From Acidobacteriota bacterium (GTDB lineage: Bacteria; Acidobacteriota; Thermoanaerobaculia; Multivoradales; J023): 64,000 bases of DNA. How positions within the stretch are numbered: position 1 is the first letter of the stretch; the number at the start of each line of letters is the position of its first letter. The position numbers were made by a program, and so were the translations under genes. The DNA lies in NCBI GenBank assembly GCA_029263315.1, contig JAJCXR010000038.1, forward strand, positions 62,001 through 126,000, given 5' to 3'. This document shows, in pieces, positions 17,599-24,155 of the stretch. The notes under the pieces were generated by a model. That model saw nothing but the letters and a program-made list of their open reading frames with translations, did not search any database and was not told where the DNA came from.

Positions 17599-18399
17599 CA
17601 GGTCTTCGCAGCGACCGACAACGACGGTGATGTTGTCGGAGCCATCTTTGACGTTGGCCAGGCGCACCAGCGCCTCGGCCAGCTGTTGGGCGCCCTGGTG
17701 CTGCCGGATCAAGCCGAGGATCTCGCCTTCGGTCAAGGCGCCGCTCATGCCATCGGAGCACAGAATGAAGGTATCGCCGGGCTGGATGGTCTCGGTGCGC
17801 AGGTCGCTGATCGGCGGCGTCGTGTCCCCCAAGGAGCGGGTGAGCACGTTGCGGTGAGGGTGGTGTCGAGCCTGCTCGCGGCTCAACAACCCAACCTCCA
17901 CTTGCCGTTCCACCCAAGTGTGATCGACGGTGAGCTGCTCCAGATCACGACCCCTGGCCCGATAGCAGCGGCTGTCGCCGACGTGGGCGATGGTCATTTG
18001 ATCGCCGCTCATCAAGGTGGCCACGACGGTGCTGCCAAGGCCGCGAATTGCCGGGTCGGCGTCCCCGAGGTCGAGGATGGCCTGGCTGATCTCGCGGATG
18101 GCCCGATAGAGCACCGCCGGTGCCCACAGACGTTGGCGGTATTCGTCCCAGGTCTTGAACAGACCGGAAACAAACACTTGATGCAGCCCTTCGGCCGCCA
18201 TCTGGCTGGCCCGGTCCCCGGCCCGCTCGCCGCCCATGCCGTCTGCCACCAGGAGCAGACCGGCGATGGGGTTGGCGCTCAGGTCAGCGGTCTGCGGGAC
18301 GCCATCGGGGGGAGTGAAGACGGCAAAGCTGTCTTCATTGCGCTTGCGCATTTGACCGACATCGGTCGCATAGCCAACGAGCAATCGAAAAGGCGACAT
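17584..18399 (-). CDS. PP2C-family Ser/Thr protein phosphatase (PrpC/Stp-like)
   Basis: A 271-residue soluble phosphatase. Metal-binding and catalytic motifs of bacterial PP2C proteins are all present: GQMRKRNEDSF near residue 15, LLVADGMGGERAGDRAS, AHVGDSRCYRARG, ILCSDGMSGALT and DNITVVVGRC at the C-terminus. It would hydrolyse phospho-Ser/Thr with two Mn2+/Mg2+ ions and is the natural opponent of Hanks-type kinases such as the receiver-kinase at 2185. No kinase is adjacent; the neighbours are a TPR membrane protein (convergent, 15-base overlap) and a small membrane protein upstream. Confidence 0.95.
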   Translation of the reverse strand: MSPFRLLVGYATDVGQMRKRNEDSFAVFTPPDGVPQTADLSANPIAGLLLVADGMGGERAGDRASQMAAEGLHQVFVSGLFKTWDEYRQRLWAPAVLYRAIREISQAILDLGDADPAIRGLGSTVVATLMSGDQMTIAHVGDSRCYRARGRDLEQLTVDHTWVERQVEVGLLSREQARHHPHRNVLTRSLGDTTPPISDLRTETIQPGDTFILCSDGMSGALTEGEILGLIRQHQGAQQLAEALVRLANVKDGSDNITVVVGRCEDLSAPS

Positions 18400-18408
18400 G
18401 GCTCAATG

Positions 18409-18432
18409 CCCGGATCACCGCCGGTGATCGGG
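18409..18432. other. hairpin in the leader of the PP2C gene
   Basis: CCCGGATCACC (18409-18419) pairs with GGTGATCGGG (18423-18432) with one bulged base and a 3-base loop. It lies 10 bases upstream of the phosphatase ATG and might mask its translation start or end the small upstream transcript. There is no T-tract. Confidence 0.4.
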
Positions 18433-18561
18433 TCCTTTGCGCAGCGAGGTGAGAAGAGAAATCTTCATGGAGCATGAATGTTTTAATGCTCCCCACCTCG
18501 GAAGTCAAGTTGCACCGCCACTCCGATCACCGGATTGTGCCTTGGCGAGCCGTGACTCGGG

Positions 18562-18771
18562 TCAAGCGGAGGCGGTTTTGGGCCCTCCCCCGAGAAGCCG
18601 CGCCGGCAGCAGGAGAATCGCCTTCAGCAGCTCGAAGACCGCGTCGACGGCGATACCGAGGAGCCGGAAAGGCAGCAGGATCAGCCAGACGAAGGGATAA
18701 GCGATCAAGGCCACCAGGGCTAGCGGCCAACAGAGTATGAACAAGATGCACCAAACAACAAATTTCAACAT
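18562..18771 (-). CDS. small membrane protein (69 residues)
   Basis: ATG at 18771 is preceded by AGGAGG at good spacing, which supports a real gene. The product begins MLKFVVWCILFILCWPLALV and is almost wholly hydrophobic, with two predicted membrane helices, a central proline-containing turn and a short polar C-terminus (GGGPKTASA). I do not recognise a family. The wider frame begins at 18855, but the extra 28 residues lack a ribosome-binding site. It lies between the TonB gene and the phosphatase gene on the same strand. Confidence 0.7.
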   Translation of the reverse strand: MLKFVVWCILFILCWPLALVALIAYPFVWLILLPFRLLGIAVDAVFELLKAILLLPARLLGGGPKTASA

Positions 18772-18888
18772 GGTTCGAGAACCTCCTGTCAGTGCATACG
18801 CGGCAAGGGCCCAGTTTGTTACGCCGTGGGTGCGCTCTTTGGGCTCGATTACCATTTGAGGGCGCCTGGTGGCTCCTTAGAAGGGAGG

Positions 18889-19629
18889 TCATTGCAAATG
18901 GAAGCTGACCGTCAAGTTGAAATAGACCATCACCGGTTTGCCGTTCAGCAAAGCGGGCTCGAAGGTCCACTGGCTTACCGCGTCGACGGCTGAATCGGTC
19001 AGACCGAAGCCCAGGTCTTTGAGCACCTTGATGTCCCGCACACGGCCCTCGGTATCGATTACCGTCTGCAGGATCACCACGCCCTGGCGTCTCACCGTGC
19101 GAGCCATCTCGGTGTATTGCGGCTCGACATAGTGCAGCCTCTTGGGGCGGACGACACCGCCATGCAAATTGATCGGCCCCGGGGGCTCGGGCTGCGGCGG
19201 CTTCTCCGGGATGGCCAACGCCAAGCCGTCGATGGGCGGCATGTCGAGCTCGACGACCGGCGTCTCGACCACCAAGGGCTCCGGGGCGTCGGGCGTCGGG
19301 TCGGGAATGGGTACCCGTCGCGCCCTCGGCTTCGGCGCCTCTTTGGGCGGCGGCGGTTGCTGGCGAAAGCGCGGTGTTGGGGCCAGGCGCATGAGGTCTT
19401 TGGGTTGTTCGGCCGGTTGCAGCTCGTTGGAGTAGAGAGCGGGGAAGGTGATCAGCAACAGGATGCCGTGGATCACCGCCGCGACGGCCAGCGAAAGGCG
19501 CAAACCGCGGCTGTCCTGGTTGACCTGACGGGCGAATTCGGCGTAGAGATCCACCGTCGTCACCTGCCTCGATGTCGGCTGGCTGTCGGCTGGGGGAGTG
19601 GTGGCATTGGGGCGCATAGGGGTGCTCAT
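18889..19629 (-). CDS. TonB-family energy transducer
   Basis: A 246-residue protein. A cytoplasmic N-terminus is followed by one membrane helix (LSLAVAAVIHGILLLITFPALY), a long proline-rich periplasmic spacer (QQPPPPKEAPKPR, PIPDPTPDAPEP, EKPPQPEPPGPI) and a TonB C-terminal domain of about 90 residues (VEPQYTEMARTVRRQGVVILQ, then DAVSQWTFEPALLNGKPV). ATG at 19629 is chosen because CAGGAG lies just before it; an in-frame ATG at 19647 lacks a site. Canonical TonB couples ExbB/ExbD proton motive force to outer-membrane receptors, but no exbBD or receptor is nearby. The ending is close to that of the M56-TonB fusion at 48744. Confidence 0.9.
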   Translation of the reverse strand: MSTPMRPNATTPPADSQPTSRQVTTVDLYAEFARQVNQDSRGLRLSLAVAAVIHGILLLITFPALYSNELQPAEQPKDLMRLAPTPRFRQQPPPPKEAPKPRARRVPIPDPTPDAPEPLVVETPVVELDMPPIDGLALAIPEKPPQPEPPGPINLHGGVVRPKRLHYVEPQYTEMARTVRRQGVVILQTVIDTEGRVRDIKVLKDLGFGLTDSAVDAVSQWTFEPALLNGKPVMVYFNLTVSFHLQ

Positions 19630-19943
19630 CGGAAACTCCTGGTTCATCCGGTTGGCTCGGTTGCCTCTCGGGGAGAGGTCGGTTCAGGTTTTCCAGAAGC
19701 GGCGCGCCCGTCTGGTCGGTTCATCTATTGAGACCCGGCTGGACGCTGGGGAGTTCCCGGTCGCCAAATTTAGCTAGCTATCGAGGGCCGCCGACGCTTC
19801 GACTGGCTCCCATCGACCGGCGTCGATACAATAGGCCCATCATCACTCGGGCCAAATGCCGGAAGGCCCTTTTCCACACCATGACCCTGGGTGCGACTTG
19901 ACAGCGGAAAGCGTTGGCAAGGCCCCCGATGGAGAGCGCATCC

Positions 19944-20438
19944 ATGAAGCAGATGACCTTGGCCGACATCGAGGCCAGCGAAGATCTCGATCTGGGCGGT
20001 AGCAGTTGGTTCCGTATCGATCAACAGCGCATCGGGCAGTTTGCCGAGGCGACGGAAGATCGACAATGGATTCATATCGACGAAGAGCGGGCCAAGGAGA
20101 CGGAGTTTGGTGGCACCATCGCCCACGGCTTCCTGGTGCTGTCCCTGTTGCCCAAGCTGTTCTTCGAGGTGGTCGAGTTTGTCGACCTGGAGCGCATGAT
20201 CAACTACGGCATCGACAAGGTGCGTTTCCTGGCGCCGGTCCCCGCCGGCAGTGAAATCCAGCTGCGCACCCGCATCGTCAGCGCCCGTCGTCGCCTGGGG
20301 GGTGTGTTGATGCGCATCCAAGGCAACATCCACCTGCGGGACGCCAGCAAAGAGAATGAGCTGGGGCGTCGGTGTCTGGTGACGGAGATGCTCTTCCTGG
20401 CCTTTGGCAAGGCCCCAGCCGCCTCTCCCAGCGAGTGA
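19944..20438 (+). CDS. MaoC-family dehydratase / (R)-enoyl-CoA hydratase-like
   Basis: A 164-residue single-hotdog-fold protein. The catalytic Asp/His signature of R-specific enoyl-CoA hydratases is visible as ATEDRQWIHIDEERA followed by FGGTIAHGFLVLSLLP, and FLAPVPAGSEIQLRTRIV is typical of the fold's central strand. Such enzymes hydrate trans-2-enoyl-CoA to (R)-3-hydroxyacyl-CoA. No polyhydroxyalkanoate or beta-oxidation genes are adjacent, so its pathway is open. ATG 19944 follows GGAGAG at good spacing; the frame reaches back to 19914. It converges on the CDP-glucose dehydratase gene with a 6-base gap. Confidence 0.9.
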   Translation: MKQMTLADIEASEDLDLGGSSWFRIDQQRIGQFAEATEDRQWIHIDEERAKETEFGGTIAHGFLVLSLLPKLFFEVVEFVDLERMINYGIDKVRFLAPVPAGSEIQLRTRIVSARRRLGGVLMRIQGNIHLRDASKENELGRRCLVTEMLFLAFGKAPAASPSE

Positions 20439-20444
20439 CTCCGG

Positions 20445-21515
20445 TCACTTGCCTGCCGGTTCCAACTCCTGATAGCGCGTGATCTGCGCTTCGCAGAGGC
20501 GGCGCATGTCGTCGCCCCGCCGGTGGGCCTGATACCACTCGACCACCCAGCGAAGGGTCTCCTGCAGGTCGAGGCGGGGACGCCAGTCGAGGCGTGTCCT
20601 GGCCTTCGAAGAGTCGAGCTTCAAGGTGTGGGCCTCGTGGGGGTGGGGACCACGATCTTGGCTCCAAGACATCTCGGGCCCGAAAAGCTCCGCCAGGTGT
20701 TCGACGATCCAGCCGACGGAACGGGTGTCGTTGTCGGCGGGTCCAAAATTCCATCCTTCGGCGTAGTCGTGGCCGTGCAGCAGCAGGTGCTCGGCCAGGC
20801 GGAGGTAGCCCGCCAACGGTTCGAGGACGTGCTGCCAGGGCCTGATGGCGGCGGGGGAGCGGATGTGGACCGGCTCGCCCGCCAGGACGGCGCGGATGAT
20901 GTCGGGCAACAGGCGGTCCACCGCCCAATCTCCGCCGCCGATGACGTTGCCGGCCCGGGCGCTGGCCACCGCCGGGCTGTCGTCGGAGCTGAAGTAGGAC
21001 GCACGATAGGCGGCGGTGACCAATTCGGCGCACCCTTTGCTATTGGAGTAGGGGTCGTGACCCCCCATGGGCTCGTTTTCGCGGTAAGGCCAGATCCATT
21101 CGCGATTCTCATAGCATTTGTCGCTGGTCACCATGACCATGGCGCGTACGCCGGGATGACGGCGCGCCGCCTCCAACACATGCACACTGCCCATGACGTT
21201 GGTGGCGTAAGTCTCCACCGGCGATTCGTAGCTGGGCAGCACCAAGGCTTGGGCCGCCAGGTGGAAGACCACCTCGGGTTGGTGCTCGGCGAAGGTGCGG
21301 CAGAGATCGTCGAGGTGGCGAACATCAGCCAGCACCGAGGTCAGGTCGGAGTCCAGGCCGGTCAGCTGGTAAAGATTGGGCTCACCGACCGGCGGCAGGG
21401 CGTAGCCGATCACCTCTGCCCCCATCTGTCGCAACCAGAGGGCGAGCCAGCTGCCCTTGAAGCCGGTATGACCGGTGAGCAGGACTCTTCTTCCTTGCCA
21501 AGGCGGGTATTGCAT
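20445..21515 (-). CDS. rfbG: CDP-glucose 4,6-dehydratase
   Basis: A 356-residue extended short-chain dehydrogenase. The Rossmann motif is TGHTGFKGSW with the LALWLRQMGAEVIGYALPP segment characteristic of RfbG. The catalytic region contains VTSDKCYENREW and the Tyr-Lys pair in DPYSNSKGCAE, and GGGDWAVDRLLPD and PWQHVLEPLAGYL are family signatures. It converts CDP-glucose to CDP-4-keto-6-deoxyglucose, the precursor of 3,6-dideoxyhexoses in O-antigens. The usual partner rfbF (glucose-1-phosphate cytidylyltransferase) and later pathway genes are absent from the window, so the gene is an orphan here. ATG 21515 has AGGAA upstream; the frame extends to 21659 but that part is low-complexity. Confidence 0.92.
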   Translation of the reverse strand: MQYPPWQGRRVLLTGHTGFKGSWLALWLRQMGAEVIGYALPPVGEPNLYQLTGLDSDLTSVLADVRHLDDLCRTFAEHQPEVVFHLAAQALVLPSYESPVETYATNVMGSVHVLEAARRHPGVRAMVMVTSDKCYENREWIWPYRENEPMGGHDPYSNSKGCAELVTAAYRASYFSSDDSPAVASARAGNVIGGGDWAVDRLLPDIIRAVLAGEPVHIRSPAAIRPWQHVLEPLAGYLRLAEHLLLHGHDYAEGWNFGPADNDTRSVGWIVEHLAELFGPEMSWSQDRGPHPHEAHTLKLDSSKARTRLDWRPRLDLQETLRWVVEWYQAHRRGDDMRRLCEAQITRYQELEPAGK

Positions 21516-21679
21516 GATGATGAAATTCCTGGATGAAATTCCTAGATTTTTGTGGGTCCGGCCCCAAGGCCGTGGCGCCGTCGACGGATGGCCGAGGCGA
21601 TCTTCGGACAATCCTGAGCTTAGCAGGCTATCGCGGTAGGATCGGAGCCATGGATTCAACCGCTCTCAGGAGAACCGAC

Positions 21680-23179
21680 GTGAGTCAAACCCTGCCTTCG
21701 GCCGTCCCATCATCGCCGCCACGTTTAGCCCCCCGCCCCGCCCTCGGCTTGCTTTGCCTCTGCTGGTTGGGGCTCGGCCTGACCGCCGGCTTGACGCCAT
21801 CGGCGGCCGAGGAGACACAGCCCCAGGAGGCTCCGGCCGCGGCCGCCACCCTGCGCCTCGATCTCTTCCACACCGGTAACGTAAAAACTGAGATCTTCAG
21901 CCTCGATCGCTTGGTGGTGGAGCCCCTGCCATGGCCCGGCAACCCGCAACGTGCCGTCGACGATAGCCAACTGGGCAAGTACCGCTTCTCGATTCGCCGT
22001 CCGGCGGACGACGGGGTCCTCTACTCCCGGGGATATGCCTCCATCTACGGTGAATGGGAAACCACAGGCGAGGCGCGGCGGATGCACCGAACCTTCCATG
22101 AATCGCTGCGTTTTCCGCACCCTGGGGCGCCGGTGATGGTGGTCATCGAGAAGCGTGACGCCGCCAACCGATTCCAAGAAATCTGGCGACAGGAGGTCGA
22201 TCCGGACGGCATGTTCGTTGATACGTCCCTGCCACCGAGGGTACCGGTGACGGCCATCCAGCACCGGGGCGACCCGGCCACCAAGGTGGATCTCCTGTTG
22301 CTCGGCGACGGCTACACCGCCGACGAGCATGGCCTGTTTCTCGAGCAAGCCCGCCGTCTGACCGAAGCCCTGTTCGCCGTCGAGCCCTTTCGCCAGCGCC
22401 GTGATGACTTCAACGTCTGGGCCTTGGCCCCCACGGCGGCAGCGTCCGGCGTCTCGAGGCCGTCCACCGGTATCCACCGGCGAACACCCCTGGGGGTGAC
22501 CTACGACGCCTTCGGCTCCGAGCGCTATGTCTTGACCTTCGACAATCGGGCTTGGCGCCAGGCCGCCTCCTGGGCGCCCTATGATGTGGTGGAGATCTTG
22601 GTCAATGCCGAGACCTACGGCGGTGGAGGCATCTTCGGCCTCTACAGCACCGTGGCGGCGGCCAACGATTGGGCGGAGTACCTCTTTCTGCACGAGTTTG
22701 GCCACCATTTCGCCGCCTTGGCAGATGAGTACTACACCTCCTCGGTGGCTTACGAGATGCCGCAAGAGCAAGTGGAGCCTTGGGAGGCCAACGCCACCCT
22801 GTTGCAGGACCCCGAGGCCCTGAAATGGCGCCACTTGGCGACGCCGCAAGCGCCGCTGCCGACGCCGTGGCCGAAACAGGCTTTTGAAGAGCACAGCTAC
22901 GAGATCCAAGAGCGTCGGCGGGAGATCCGTAGCCAAGGACTGCCGGAATCGGTCATGTCAGACCTCTTCCGCCAGCAGCAGGCCTTCGAGGTCGAGCTGC
23001 TGGGACAGCATGCCAACGCCAACGTCGTGGGAGCTTTCGAAGGCAGCAACTACGCCCCCCTCGGCATGTATCGTCCTCAGATGGACTGCATTATGTTCTC
23101 GCGCAATCCGGTGCCCTTCTGCGCTGTCTGCGAGCACGCGCTGGAGGCCGTCATCGACCTCTACAGCCAGCGACCATGA
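21680..23179 (+). CDS. secreted M64-family (IgA peptidase) metallopeptidase
   Basis: About 499 residues. GTG at 21680 follows AGGAGA at ideal spacing and gives a signal peptide (LALGLLCLCWLGLGLTAGL region, then Ala-rich cleavage zone); an in-frame ATG at 21650 is possible. The M64 signature is clear: KVDLLLLGDGYTADEHGLF in the N-terminal part of the catalytic domain and the zinc motif HEFGHHFAALADEYY. The C-terminus contains NYAPLGMYRPQMDCIMFS and a Cys pair (FCAVCEHAL), both family features. The fold is a zinc endopeptidase probably acting outside the cytoplasm; the substrate is unknown. Its stop overlaps the rsmE start by four bases (ATGA), so expression is coupled to an rRNA-modification gene, an odd pairing. 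Confidence 0.9.
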   Translation: MSQTLPSAVPSSPPRLAPRPALGLLCLCWLGLGLTAGLTPSAAEETQPQEAPAAAATLRLDLFHTGNVKTEIFSLDRLVVEPLPWPGNPQRAVDDSQLGKYRFSIRRPADDGVLYSRGYASIYGEWETTGEARRMHRTFHESLRFPHPGAPVMVVIEKRDAANRFQEIWRQEVDPDGMFVDTSLPPRVPVTAIQHRGDPATKVDLLLLGDGYTADEHGLFLEQARRLTEALFAVEPFRQRRDDFNVWALAPTAAASGVSRPSTGIHRRTPLGVTYDAFGSERYVLTFDNRAWRQAASWAPYDVVEILVNAETYGGGGIFGLYSTVAAANDWAEYLFLHEFGHHFAALADEYYTSSVAYEMPQEQVEPWEANATLLQDPEALKWRHLATPQAPLPTPWPKQAFEEHSYEIQERRREIRSQGLPESVMSDLFRQQQAFEVELLGQHANANVVGAFEGSNYAPLGMYRPQMDCIMFSRNPVPFCAVCEHALEAVIDLYSQRP

Positions 23180-24024
23180 ATTTGCTCTTGGTGACGGCGG
23201 ACGAGGTAGACGCTGCCGGACAAGTCTGCTTGACCGATCGTCGGGCCGAGCATTTGCGCCGTATTCTCAAGGTGGAGCCGGGCCAGCGGTTGCGCTTGGG
23301 GGTGATCGACGGCGGCCGCGGCCACGGGCGTGTGCTCAGCGTCGACGAGAGCGGCGTCCGGCTCGTCTTGGCGGACGGCTTCGATCTCCAGACCCCGCCC
23401 GAGGCCGAGGTGCAGCTCGAAGTCATCCTCGCCCTGCCCAGGCCCCAGGCCCTGCATCGCGTCCTGCAGAGCGTCGCCACCATGGGAGCCCAGCGGCTCG
23501 ATCTGGTGCGCTCTTGGCGGGTCGAGAAAAGCTTCTTTTCGTCCCCCTCGTTGTCACCGGAGTCGATCCGCAAGCACCTCTGGCTCGGGGCTGAGCAGGG
23601 CATGGTGAATCGTCTGCCGGAGGTGCACGTGAGGCCCCGTCTGGCAGCGTTTCTGGACGATCTCAAGGGGCGCAGATCACCTCAGACCTTGAGCCTGCTG
23701 GCCCATCCGGAGGCCGCCTGGCCAATCGAGCAAGCCGTCCAGAAATGTAACGCTGCTCGGCGAGTGCAAGTGGCCATCGGCCCGGAGGGGGGCTGGATCG
23801 ATCGCGAAGTGGAGAGCTTCACGGGGCTCGGCTTTCAGCCGGTTCTCCTGGGACCGTGGATTCTCAAGGTGGAGAATGCCCTGACCGCGATGTTGGCGCA
23901 GTTGGAGTTGTTGCGCCGCTGGCAGAGAGGCGTGGAGCCCGCCGCCGTCGGGAAAGCTCGAGGGGTCTCGCCGGAGCCTCGAACAGCGCTCGACGACAAG
24001 GACGGCGGCTTGGTGACGACCTGA
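23176..24024 (+). CDS. rsmE: 16S rRNA (uracil-1498-N3)-methyltransferase RsmE
   Basis: A 282-residue SPOUT-class methyltransferase. An N-terminal PUA-like domain (RRAEHLRRILKVEPGQRLRLG) precedes the knotted SAM-binding domain with the diagnostic motifs VAIGPEGGWIDREVE and LGPWILKVENALTAMLAQLE. In canonical RsmE the latter reads LG-RILRxETA; here Trp replaces Arg and Asn replaces Thr. It methylates U1498 in the ribosomal decoding centre. It overlaps the end of the M64 peptidase gene by four bases. The final ~35 residues are non-conserved. Confidence 0.93.
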   Translation: MNLLLVTADEVDAAGQVCLTDRRAEHLRRILKVEPGQRLRLGVIDGGRGHGRVLSVDESGVRLVLADGFDLQTPPEAEVQLEVILALPRPQALHRVLQSVATMGAQRLDLVRSWRVEKSFFSSPSLSPESIRKHLWLGAEQGMVNRLPEVHVRPRLAAFLDDLKGRRSPQTLSLLAHPEAAWPIEQAVQKCNAARRVQVAIGPEGGWIDREVESFTGLGFQPVLLGPWILKVENALTAMLAQLELLRRWQRGVEPAAVGKARGVSPEPRTALDDKDGGLVTT

Positions 24025-24155
24025 ACGCGGGGTCGTGGTAAAATACCGGTTCAATCACCATGAAGGCTCTTTTTTCGCAGGGTCGAGCATCGCTTTCCGA
24101 TTTCTCGGCCCATCCCGACATCCTGACTTCCGGAATCCCTCCTTGGAGGTGAGAC

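Noticed and set aside
19770..20333. 187-codon minus-strand ORF over the MaoC gene
   Set aside because: Antisense to a gene with clear hydratase motifs and a ribosome-binding site.
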